DNA of 64,000 nt from assembly GCA_017537025.1 (NCBI GenBank), contig JAFWCB010000008.1, positions 310,001-374,000 on the forward strand, given 5' to 3'. The notes beneath the pieces are model-generated. The model ran no database searches. It was not told the origin of the DNA and saw only the letters and a program-made list of their open reading frames with translations. The stretch's first letter is position 1; each line of letters begins with the position of its first letter. The translations under genes were made by a program, and so were the position numbers. The stretch is from Sediminibacterium sp. Lineage in GTDB: Bacteria > Bacteroidota > Bacteroidia > Chitinophagales > Chitinophagaceae. Positions 15,977 through 25,900 of this stretch are shown here, in pieces.

Positions 15977-17464
15977 ATGTCGCTCAGTCAGTCGTTACAA
16001 CAAAAAATATTACAAAAACTATCACCTCAACAGATTCAGTTAATGAAACTGTTGCAAATTCCTACGGCCAATTTGGAAGAGCGTATTAAAGAGGAACTGG
16101 AAGAAAATCCGGCGCTGGAGCAAACGGAAGAGGGACATGAAGATGAATTTAGCGAAGACCTCAAAGATGAATTTGAAAATACAAATGATGATACTGAACC
16201 CGATGGAAGTGAGGATGATTATGATAGTGTGGATATCAGTGAATATGTGGTAGATGATGATGGTGAGATTGCCGATTACAGAACCAAAGATGATAATTAC
16301 CCCGAAATGGATGACCAGAAAGTAATTCCTATACGGGTAGAAACAAGTTTTCATGAATTGGTATTGAATCAACTCGGCATGCTGGAGCTTGATGAACGGA
16401 GTTATAAGATTGCTGAACAAATTGTAGGTAGCTTAGATGATGATGGGTATTTAAGAAGAGAGCTTACTTCTATATCAGATGATCTGGCTTTTAGACAAAG
16501 TCTGGTAGTAACTGAAAAAGAGATTGAAGAAATTATTCAACAAATACAACAATTTGATCCTGCCGGCATTGCTGCCCGCGATTTACAAGAATGTCTATTG
16601 CTTCAATTAAAACGAAAGATAAGTGAGGGCAAAAGTGTTGAACTGGCAGTTCAAATCTTAAGCAAGTATTTCGACGAGTTTACTAAAAAACATTACGAAA
16701 AAATTCAACGCAGTTTAAATTTAACGGATGAACAGTTGAAAGAAGTAATTGCTCAGATCATTAAGCTGAACCCCAAGCCGGGAGGTAATGTAGGGGAAAT
16801 AAACAAAGCAGAAAGCTATATTGTTCCTGATTTTTTTGTGATCAATAATAACGGTAAACTAGAACTTACCCTTAACGCTAAAAATGCTCCAGACCTTCGT
16901 ATCAGTGAAGGATATCGGGATATGCTAAAGGATTATGAGAAAGGAAGCAAAAAGGATAAGCGACAAAAAGAAGCAGTATTATTCATCAAACAAAAAATAG
17001 ATTCTGCTAAGTGGTTTATTGATATGATTAAACAGCGACAAGAAACCTTGATTGGTACTATGAGCGCTATTATGAAACACCAACAAGAATTTTTTCTTAC
17101 CGGCGACGAAACCGCGATGCGGCCAATGATCCTAAAAGATATTGCAGAAATTACGGGACTAGATATTTCTACGGTAAGTAGGGTAGCTAATAGTAAATTT
17201 GTGCAAACTGAATTTGGCACTTATCGGCTTAAATTCTTTTTCAGCGAATCACTGAGCACCGATAGTGGGGAAGAAGTGAGTACCCGTGAGGTTAAAAAAA
17301 TATTGAGTGATATAATTGAGGCAGAAGACAAACGTAAACCCCTGAGTGATGAAGTACTTACGGAGATGCTGCAAGAAAAAGGATATAATATTGCCCGAAG
17401 AACGGTAGCAAAATATAGAGAGCAACTGAATATACCCGTTGCGAGGTTGAGGAAGGAACTTTAA
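15977..17464 (+). CDS. rpoN: RNA polymerase sigma-54 factor
   Basis: This 495-residue protein has all sigma-54 regions. Region I is Gln/Leu-rich ([28 protein letters not shown]), followed by a very acidic region II (about 50-115), the core-binding region, and the DNA-binding C-terminus with the RpoN box [10 protein letters not shown] at 473-482. It directs polymerase to -24/-12 promoters and needs AAA+ activators, none of which is in this window. The start at ATG 15977 gives the conserved N-terminus. It is followed by an intergenic inverted repeat and a membrane-protein gene. Confidence 0.97.
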   Translation: MSLSQSLQQKILQKLSPQQIQLMKLLQIPTANLEERIKEELEENPALEQTEEGHEDEFSEDLKDEFENTNDDTEPDGSEDDYDSVDISEYVVDDDGEIADYRTKDDNYPEMDDQKVIPIRVETSFHELVLNQLGMLELDERSYKIAEQIVGSLDDDGYLRRELTSISDDLAFRQSLVVTEKEIEEIIQQIQQFDPAGIAARDLQECLLLQLKRKISEGKSVELAVQILSKYFDEFTKKHYEKIQRSLNLTDEQLKEVIAQIIKLNPKPGGNVGEINKAESYIVPDFFVINNNGKLELTLNAKNAPDLRISEGYRDMLKDYEKGSKKDKRQKEAVLFIKQKIDSAKWFIDMIKQRQETLIGTMSAIMKHQQEFFLTGDETAMRPMILKDIAEITGLDISTVSRVANSKFVQTEFGTYRLKFFFSESLSTDSGEEVSTREVKKILSDIIEAEDKRKPLSDEVLTEMLQEKGYNIARRTVAKYREQLNIPVARLRKEL

Positions 17465-17538
17465 ATCTGAAATCTTCAATCTGAAGTCTGTAACTATCCT
17501 TTTTTCAGATTGCAGATTTCAGATTGTAGATTGAAAAT
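17465..17538. repeat. Intergenic inverted repeat, AATCTTCAATCTG type
   Basis: The left arm (AATCTGAAATCTTCAATCTGAA) and the right arm (TTCAGATTGCAGATTTCAGATT) are nearly inverse complements around a T-rich centre. The same words occur upstream of the aminotransferase gene at 13673-13720, so this is a dispersed intergenic element. It may also act as the rpoN terminator. Confidence 0.6.
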
Positions 17539-17545
17539 TAAATTA

Positions 17546-18187
17546 ATGACCAAATTATCATATTCAAACCCTGTTACCATTTCTGCAAAAGTGTTGGCGT
17601 ATCTTTTTCATCCACTTTTTATACCTACTTATTTTTTTGCTTTTTTAATGGTTGCTTATCCTTATGAATTTGCGGGTATTACGGAATGGCAATTGAAATT
17701 GCGGTTATTTAGTGTGTTTTGGCTAACCGTTTTTTTTCCGGCTTTTGCCGTTTTTCTATTATGGCGATTAAAATTTAGTACAGGAATTTTTTTACGTACA
17801 CAGAAAGAAAGAATTGTGCCCTATATCGTCACCATGTTTTTTTATTGGTGGATGTATTATTTGAGTAGAAACTTTACGGACCAACCTGTTGTGCTCAAAT
17901 TTTTTTTCATGGGAATTTTTATAACTACCGTTTTCGGATTGATACTTAATAACTACTACAAAATAAGTATGCATGCCATGGGAGCCGGTGGTTTGGCTAC
18001 TGCTATTATCTTATCTTCTTTTTATTATGAAACTGCTAATGGAGTAGCGATAGCGATTGCTTTAATGGTAGCAGGTTTAATTTGTACCGCCCGGTTAATT
18101 ACCAATGATCATGCGGAGAAAGAAATATATGCTGGTTTTATGGTTGCAGTAGTATCACAGGTTGGGTCTTATTTTTTTATCATGTAA
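17546..18187 (+). CDS. Integral membrane protein, divergent PAP2-like
   Basis: I start at ATG 17546. The open frame extends to 17510 but those 12 codons lie in the intergenic repeat. The product has 213 residues with about six membrane segments: FFAFLMVAYPYEF, FSVFWLTVFFPAFAVFLLW, YIVTMFFYWWMYYL, FFFMGIFITTVFGLIL, GGLATAIILSSFYY and a final pair. KISMHAMGAGG resembles one histidine motif of PAP2 phosphatases, but a full active site is not evident, so enzymatic activity is uncertain. Convergent with the T9SS adhesin locus, 20 bases apart. Confidence 0.6.
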   Translation: MTKLSYSNPVTISAKVLAYLFHPLFIPTYFFAFLMVAYPYEFAGITEWQLKLRLFSVFWLTVFFPAFAVFLLWRLKFSTGIFLRTQKERIVPYIVTMFFYWWMYYLSRNFTDQPVVLKFFFMGIFITTVFGLILNNYYKISMHAMGAGGLATAIILSSFYYETANGVAIAIALMVAGLICTARLITNDHAEKEIYAGFMVAVVSQVGSYFFIM

Positions 18188-18207
18188 CTAACCACAACCC
18201 ACTTCCC

Positions 18208-20154
18208 TTATCTCAACAAAGTAATTGTTCCTGTTTTAGATAGTTTAGTGCTATTACTAAAAGTTACTTCTAGTGTGTATGTAAACACACCTGTATCTTG
18301 TAATTTACCATTTATTTTTCCATCCCATCCATAAGATGGGTTGCTACTTTCAAAAACGGTATTACCCCATCGATTATAAATTCTCCATTGCATATTAGCG
18401 ATACCATAACCTTTTACATGTATGATATCATTAATACCGTCTCCATTGGGAGTAAATGCAGTAGCCACATCTGCCATGGGGTTTACACTGGCAACCAAGG
18501 TTTTGCAAGCTGTATCGGGCACACAACCACCTTGGTTATTATAAGCTATTAAACAGGCATTCATTTGTCCGGCAGAGATATAGGTGTGCTTTACGGTATT
18601 GGTATTATTTGTTTGCAAACTATCTCCATCTCCAAATAGCCATTTATAAGAAGCGGCATTGGTACTTTGGTTGATGAAGTTAACGGCAGTATTGGCTTGT
18701 GGCGGTTGCGGATTATATACAAAAGCAGCCTTAGCCCCACTGTTAATGGTAATTGTTTTACTGATGCTATCTATTTTATTACAAGAAACGGTATCTGTTA
18801 CAATAAGGGTAATAGTATAAGTACCGGCTAACGCATATTGATGCAAGGGATTATTTTGGGTAGAAGTAGTGCCATCCCCAAAACGCCAGAGATAGCTGTT
18901 ATTAGTACCTACAGACTGGTTGGTAAAAGCAATATTGGTGGGCGCACAGCCGGCAGGACTGCTAAAGCCAAAAGCAGCTTGAATGGTACCCGGTGCGGTA
19001 ATTATTTTAGTGATAGTATCTGGTGCATTACAAAAAGCAGTGTCTTTTAAAATGAGTTTTACGATATAATTACCCGGCGTAGCATAATTATGCGTAGTAG
19101 CACCAATACCGGTAGTAGCTGTAGCACCATCTCCAAAATCCCAAGTATAAGATTGATTGGTAAAAGCAGGTGCCCCATTGGGTTTAGTACTGGTATTGTT
19201 AAAACTAAAACTTCTGTTGGTGCAGGGTTGTACTAAAGTGGCATTAAAACTATTAGTTGTTTTATGAATACCGGTACGGATATTTAAGTAAGCCGTATCG
19301 GCGATATTACAAGTAGAAGAATCAACGGAAATAAGCCGTACCAAATAACTACCTGAACCCGTATAAGCATGATTAATAGTAGGTACCGAGGTGTTAAATT
19401 CAGGCGTACCATCTCCAAATAACCAACGATAGTTTTTACCCTTAGCTTCAGTATCTGTAAAGCTAACGGTAGAAGGCAAGCAAGCATTGGTGGCAAGCAC
19501 CCCTGCAATATTACTCTGCAAACTAGCACTTACCCCCGCAAAGTTAAATGCGATCTTAACGGCGGCTGCTTCTGCTGCAGCCGTATTATTCGAAAATTCA
19601 CTCCATGCTCCTAGAGTTGTTGGGAAGTAACCACCTTGGGTATTACCTGGAATTTTAGAAAATACCGTATAAGCTTGAACTAGTGTTACACTATTGTCAA
19701 AACGACTAATGCCACCATTTACCCAATCGCTAGATATTAATGTACGACTCTGTGTAGTATCATAGATACTGCCATAAAAGCTACCATATTTCTGTGCTGT
19801 TGCATTTTTGGCTAAAACAAAATAATAAAACCCGCCAGCTTCAGTTACAAATTTACCCAGCGCATCAGGGGTAATCTTCAAACCCCTGATGCTAGAACTT
19901 GGATACAAATAAGTCGGTTCACCACGATTTGCCATACTTGCTATTCCTGCATATCCAGCGATATATACTTGTTCACAAACATCTACATGAAAAGCAGTTA
20001 CGAACATACTGGGCAAAGGATCGTCGGCTCCATAAAAAGTAGAATAAACAAAGGCAGATAAATTAGGTTGCAGCTTGGCAATAAATTGTTTGCCATTTTG
20101 CTGGCTCCAAGTTGTATTTACTAAAGGCCAATTACTCGTGGTAGTACCTGTAAT
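18208..20154 (-). pseudogene. C-terminal part of a T9SS adhesin, cut off by an in-frame stop
   Basis: This frame continues directly from the gene at 20155-21915, separated only by TAA at 20155-20157. The first in-frame ATG after the stop is at 20016, which has no signal peptide. The part holds the end of the beta-propeller region, then about five PKD-type domains (YRWLFGDGTPEF, YTWDFGDGATAT, YLWRFGDGTTST, YKWLFGDGDS) and a type-B T9SS sorting domain with FTPNGDGINDIIHVKG and IYNRWGNTVFES at the end. Reading through would give about 1234 residues. Without readthrough this half would lack a signal and stay in the cytoplasm. Confidence 0.8.
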
Positions 20155-21915
20155 TTAGGGGAAGCCTTTTTTATCTAAAGCTACTGCATAAATATTGTCG
20201 ATGCCACTGGTACCCATATAACTGATATTTTGTAATACCGTTCCATTACTGGTAAACCGGCAAATAAAACCGTCGGCAATACCACCATTAAAACCAGGCT
20301 GTACAGTACCCGCCGTATTACCCGTAAAATCGTTACTGGCTGTAGCACCTACCACATATACATCATTGGTAGTTTTATTAATAGCTAAACCATAGCCCGC
20401 ATCATCACCCGTACCGCCTAAATAAGTACTATAAATGAGTGTATTTAAATCGGGTGAGAATTTCATATAAACCGCATCTTGCTTATAATCGCCACCTTTA
20501 TTTGTTTTTTGAATAGCATCTGTCGTAATTGGAAAATCGTTTGATTGGGTGCACCCAACAATATAAATATTATTGGCATTATCTATGGCAATATCTTTTC
20601 GTACATCATCGCCTAATTGTTGCCTCAAAGAAATCGGCTTAAAATCTTGGGGTGTTTGGTTTTGGGATCGCTCAATGTTTATTCCATTAATAGTAGAACC
20701 TCCAAATAAAATAGAATTATTTAAAGAAGAAAGTGAACTACTTAATTTTGATATAAAGAAATTTACAATTGGGCTTTTCACGCCAAAGCCAGCCGATTTT
20801 ACGGGGTAATCATTGGAGGAAGTCATGCCAAATATTACTAAATTTTCATCGTTATCGACGAACATACTTTGTGGATATTCAGAACCATTTCTCCCCCCTA
20901 AAAAAGTAGCTGCAATTTTTTGCTTACCGTCTGCACTAAGCTTGATAATAAGCATATTATTAATGGCTAATCCAGCATAACCAACAAAATAAAATTCAGA
21001 TGCTACGTTATCAAACTTTCGCTCATATGCCCCGATTGTTGTAAAGAGCGTATCAATGGAAGCTAAACTAATAGTAGTTCCTATATACGAGCTACGATCT
21101 TTTCCAATGGCTGCAGAAATACTCCAGTTAGGTGAATTTTTATTTATATTATTAATATATGTGGCGAATACCAGCTCAGGGTCGATTACCAGTATTTTAG
21201 TTTTATCATATTGTGCAGTATTAAAACTTATTGTTTGTTGGTTTAATTTAAAGTTGCAATCAATTTTTTTTTTGCTTATGCCCACTTGGTAACAAATGGG
21301 TAATAGTTCTTGTATGGTATCTACAGTAGTATGTATGTAGAGTATATTTTTTTTGAGTTTAATATTATCAGCCCCCACTATTCTAAATTTTACTTTTGAA
21401 GGATCGCCCCTTGGGTAAACAATAATATCATATTTTATTTTTCCTTCATTAATATAAAATTTGATATCGGTAAATGGATATATATTCTTGTAAGTTACAG
21501 TATAGAAACTTTTACAATTAGCAGCCCATTTAGTACTATCGTTACCTATAAAATAATTGTAAGTAGTAATAACGGCTTTTTCCGGAATAATTTTTGAATT
21601 TTTACTTGCATTTTCAAATATTACGTCATAGGTATGCGCTTTGAAAACAAGGTTTTTAGAAGGCAGTATTTTTTTCTGTTCCCTATTTTCTTGATTGCCT
21701 TCAGTTGTATTTTTATAAGTGGTTGATAAGGTATCGAATAAAGTAATTTTATACCCACTTTCTAATAAGTATAAAGCTCCTTTATTAATATCTGTTTTAT
21801 ACTTTATATCCTTATGCCATTGCCCCTTATTCTCAATAAATTCTAAATTTTCTTGAGAATATATATTTGTTATATTGTAACAAATGAATGCTATTATAGC
21901 AAGAATTCTCATCAT
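20155..21915 (-). CDS. N-terminal part of an SBBP-repeat T9SS adhesin, stopped early
   Basis: The 586 residues start with a signal peptide (MMRILAIIAFICYNITNIYS), then the typical domain ENLEFIENKGQWHKDIKY that precedes SBBP beta-propeller repeats. Repeats are visible as IYIVGCTQSNDFPITTDAIQ and VYVVGATASNDFTGNTAGTVQPGFNG. The frame ends in KKGFP then TAA, where relatives would read a Tyr codon (GFPYITG is the expected pattern). The following frame is intact for another 1944 bases. It is last in the operon after the 1940-residue adhesin and the PorP/SprF gene (21-base gap). Without its C-terminal sorting domain the product could not use T9SS. Confidence 0.8.
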   Translation of the reverse strand: MMRILAIIAFICYNITNIYSQENLEFIENKGQWHKDIKYKTDINKGALYLLESGYKITLFDTLSTTYKNTTEGNQENREQKKILPSKNLVFKAHTYDVIFENASKNSKIIPEKAVITTYNYFIGNDSTKWAANCKSFYTVTYKNIYPFTDIKFYINEGKIKYDIIVYPRGDPSKVKFRIVGADNIKLKKNILYIHTTVDTIQELLPICYQVGISKKKIDCNFKLNQQTISFNTAQYDKTKILVIDPELVFATYINNINKNSPNWSISAAIGKDRSSYIGTTISLASIDTLFTTIGAYERKFDNVASEFYFVGYAGLAINNMLIIKLSADGKQKIAATFLGGRNGSEYPQSMFVDNDENLVIFGMTSSNDYPVKSAGFGVKSPIVNFFISKLSSSLSSLNNSILFGGSTINGINIERSQNQTPQDFKPISLRQQLGDDVRKDIAIDNANNIYIVGCTQSNDFPITTDAIQKTNKGGDYKQDAVYMKFSPDLNTLIYSTYLGGTGDDAGYGLAINKTTNDVYVVGATASNDFTGNTAGTVQPGFNGGIADGFICRFTSNGTVLQNISYMGTSGIDNIYAVALDKKGFP

Positions 21916-21936
21916 CCTTAAAATTAAGGAGAAATA

Positions 21937-22956
21937 TCAAAAACTCACACACCTCACTTTATCAAGCGTTGAGCTTCTGATTTTTAGAAAATTGGTGTAG
22001 GCCATAGAAAGCTCTAATCCCCCCCGCCAATTTGATACTGTATTTAATTTGGAAATATTAACATCATAGCTAATACCCATACTGTAATGATTAAAACTCA
22101 ATTTAACTACCGGTATTATGGCATCATTCCATCTTAAAAAACTACCGACATACAAAATGGTAGGCTCCTGATCATCATAGGTACTATGGGCACTAAAACC
22201 GTATAATAAACCTCCTATCATTTGTCTATTACCCCCTTGCGAAAAATAATCCACAAATGCAGTTATATAATCACGATCGTTCACTTTACCATTCATGCCG
22301 ATATTAAAACTATATTTCGAGTTGATGCTACCGGCCTCACTACTAATTACTGATTTAATTTTTGGATTATTAACATGGGCAATGGAACCGGCTATATAAA
22401 GCTTTAATTGATTATTAAAAACAGTTGAGTAGGAAATACCCGCCCACATATCCCAATAATTATAACCATTGCCTCGTAACACTTGCGATGTTGGGTTGCC
22501 GGCACTATAGCCACCATTACGATATTGATCGCCGAATTTTATTTGTGTAGGATCGAACTGGCTAAAGACAGGTCCCCCCATGAAGGCAGCCGATAAATAA
22601 CTATCTCGCTCATCACTCAGCGACTTATGATAGTTAATAAAAGGTAACAGCTGCGTACGTTTCAAGCGAATATCACCGGCGCCATCCATGCTCATTTGTA
22701 CGCCTGTTGTAAAAAAATCGTTGCTATTACCAACCGGACTTTTGTATTCAACACTTATAGATGTTGTTCTAAAAGGAACCGTAATAGAGGCCCATTGATC
22801 TCTGTAAATACTGGATACCCGAAGATCTCCTTTATATAATCCAGCTAAAGCCGGGTTTCTTAAAACGGGCTGCTCATAAAATTGAGAGAAAGTAAAATCC
22901 TGGGCGGTTGCAATCAACCTAAATGAAAGAAATAATATGGTCAGTATTTTTCTCAT
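21937..22956 (-). CDS. PorP/SprF-family T9SS outer-membrane protein
   Basis: This 339-residue protein has a signal peptide ending in ATAQ and the family start DFTFSQFYEQPVLRNPALAGLYKGDLRVSS, continuing as a beta-barrel with alternating strands. The family (PorP, SprF) is needed in Bacteroidota to deliver or retain large type-B T9SS substrates, and a copy is often encoded right after its adhesin. That is the case here: its ATG overlaps the stop of the 1940-residue adhesin by one base. The interrupted SBBP adhesin follows 21 bases downstream. Confidence 0.9.
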   Translation of the reverse strand: MRKILTILFLSFRLIATAQDFTFSQFYEQPVLRNPALAGLYKGDLRVSSIYRDQWASITVPFRTTSISVEYKSPVGNSNDFFTTGVQMSMDGAGDIRLKRTQLLPFINYHKSLSDERDSYLSAAFMGGPVFSQFDPTQIKFGDQYRNGGYSAGNPTSQVLRGNGYNYWDMWAGISYSTVFNNQLKLYIAGSIAHVNNPKIKSVISSEAGSINSKYSFNIGMNGKVNDRDYITAFVDYFSQGGNRQMIGGLLYGFSAHSTYDDQEPTILYVGSFLRWNDAIIPVVKLSFNHYSMGISYDVNISKLNTVSNWRGGLELSMAYTNFLKIRSSTLDKVRCVSF

Positions 22957-25900
22957 TAACGTATAATAGCTACATTCCCTTTATACAATTGGGTTCCGCC
23001 TTTTTCACATACCACTTCACATATATAAACATACACATCGGGGTTAGCAGCAATACCTTTTATCTTTCCGTTCCAACCGCTACCTACATCATTGGGTAAT
23101 ATATTTGTTTTTTCAAAAACGACTTCTCCCCAACGATTGAATACGCGTAAACTTTTAATATTTCTAACCCCTTTAGCCTGAACATAAAATACATCATTAA
23201 TACCATCTCCATCGGGTGTAAATGCATTTGGTAGAAATACCTCTGTAGTTGGACAAAATGTTTTGAAACAAACCGTATCGCTGCTGGTACAACCATAGAT
23301 ATTGGTAGCTGAACAACTAATGCATTCATCAAAAATTACGCGAGCAATAGGGTTGGGACAATTAACACAAGAAAGATCGCTTCCGCCTGCCCATTTCCAA
23401 CGAACAATATTGGCAGTGGCAGTAGTGGCATGTAGTTGTATTTTAGAACCCGCTACAAAACTGCTGTCTTTACCCACTATCAATGAAGTAGGATTTCCTA
23501 CTACAACGCGCACAGTTGCCGTATCGGTAAAACAATTATTCATATCTCTTCCTACCACTTTATATGCGGTTGTAGTTGTAGGAGTAGCGGTAGGGGTAGC
23601 AATAGTATAGTTATTTAACCCGGATGCAGGCAACCATTGATAATAAGTTGCACCGCTAGCCCATAGCCGAACGCTTTGCCCAATGCACAAAGTATCGTCC
23701 GGAGCCACCTTAATTTTTATTTTATCTATTACCTGTACGTTTGTACTATTTACTTGTGTACAACCAAACTCATTATAACCAATAACTTTGTATTGGGTGC
23801 TCCGTAAAGGTTTCACTTTAACGGTAAAGCAGTTATTACAAATAATATTCTCTTGTTGGTCTTTCCAAACAAAATTGGTTGCTCCGGCGGCTTGCAATTC
23901 CACGGTTTCACCCGCACAAATTTTTTCGGGTCCTGCTACTTTTACTTGTGGAACCGGATGAATGGTGATTTGTTTCAAGGCAGAATCGTAACATTTATTG
24001 ATTGTAGCAACGGTTAGTTTTACTGTGTATTTCCCTTGATCATAGTATAAAATTCTAATAGTACTATCTGTAAAATTTTTTCCATTACCTAAATTCCATA
24101 GTCTCAAAATCACCGAATCAATAGAAGAAATTTCTGATTTGAATTCCATTAAGCTATTCAAACAGGCTTCATTAATGGCGTTTATATTCACTTTAGGTAG
24201 ATTATAGATAGGTACATTATACGTACCACTAACCGTATCGCTACAACCATATTTACCTGTTACAATCAATTCGGTTTTATGTATGCCGGTAAGGTTAAAA
24301 TTAGAACTAGCTGTATTGGTGGTACTCATAATTTTTGCATCTGTTAGCCAAGTATAGTTGATGATACCATGCGTAGCGGCAGCGCTATCTGTAAATTGAA
24401 AAATTGTATTACCACACTCAAATATAGTTTTGGTACTAAAGTTGGCTTTTACATTTTCCATCACAACGGAATCAGTTATCGGTAAATGTATACGGCAGCC
24501 CGTATTGCTAATAAGTGTTACGGTGGGATGATATATACCCGGTTTGGTATACTGATGCGTAATATTTTGTACGCTTGTTTCGAGTATGGTACCATCGCCA
24601 AAATCCCAGGCAATACGATCGGTATATTGTACAGTTGGAGAAAATGTTACCTTAAAATTATTATTACAATAGGTACCAGTTTTGAAATTGATTTTTCCCT
24701 GCGGTGAGCGTATACTAATAAATGTACTATCTGTAAAAGTACAGCCCCCTTTGTTAACAGCTTTCATCTTCACCCAATAGTCTCCCCCTTGCGTATAGGT
24801 AAATAGCGTGCTATCTCCAAATACCGTGGAGTCTGTTCCCATATTCCAACTTACACTTGCTGCGGGTAATGATTCACTAACCAGCTTTACGGTAAAAGGA
24901 ACACAGAAGCCATTAGTAGGGTTGATATTGGCTTTGCCCGGCTTTTCGCCAACCACTTGAATCTTTATACGGCTACTATCTGTACAAGTAAATCCATGAG
25001 CGGTTACACGGGTGTAGAGAGTAGGCGTATAATTTCCGGGTGTTGTAAAAATATATTTCGTATTAGCACTGCTGTCGATAATCCTATCATTCAAAAACCA
25101 TGTATATTGAATTGATGAATCTATATTGGTACCTAGCAGTACAGTATCACCTATACAATAATTACTATTTAGCGGTTGAATAACAGCATGCGGAACTTTA
25201 TTTAAGCGAATAGTTTTTGTAATAATCGTATCTCCGCAAACATGTTTTGCACTGTGTGTTATGGTATATATACCGGGTTTTGTATAAGTGTGTTGGAGTG
25301 TTTGTGTAGGATTATTGGTTATCGATCCATCTCCCCAATTCCATATTTGTGCATTTGCGCCAGTTGTATTATTCGTAAAGCTTGCTGTATAAGGAATACC
25401 ACAAACGGTCGTATCTGCTAAATTATTTTTAATTTGTAAAGTATTGGCAATAGCATTGATGAACTTTATGGCAGTATCTGCGCCACAAATATTTGTTAGT
25501 ATAAATTGTGGTTGTAATATATTATTTGTGTTTCCGAAATAGGTATGCACAAAACTACTGTCATCTAACAGTAAAGAATCCTTACCTGGTTCAAATAAAA
25601 ATTTACTCGTACATCCGATTCCTATGGTAGTGGGTGAGAATAAAATTTTTACTGGTAAGCATAAGTTTAATGGAGTGGCCGTAAAGGAAGCTATGGGTTT
25701 AGATCGTACCGTAATTTTTTTACTGACTACACTTGTATCGCACTTGGAAAACGCTTTTAATGTAATGGTATAGCTAGTGTCTTTACCGGATACACTACCT
25801 GTGAAACGAATTGAGCTTGGGTGCGCGCTATTCATTATAGTACCATTACCAAAATTCCATGTGTAGGTATAATTGTTCGAATTGACAGTTGTATTCGTAA

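Noticed and set aside
16040..16420. 126-codon minus-strand frame inside rpoN
   Set aside because: Its Ile/Phe-rich content is the reverse reading of the acidic region II of sigma-54.
23084..23332. 82-codon frame overlapping the adhesin sorting domain
   Set aside because: Same strand but another frame; the adhesin motifs are intact and this one has none.
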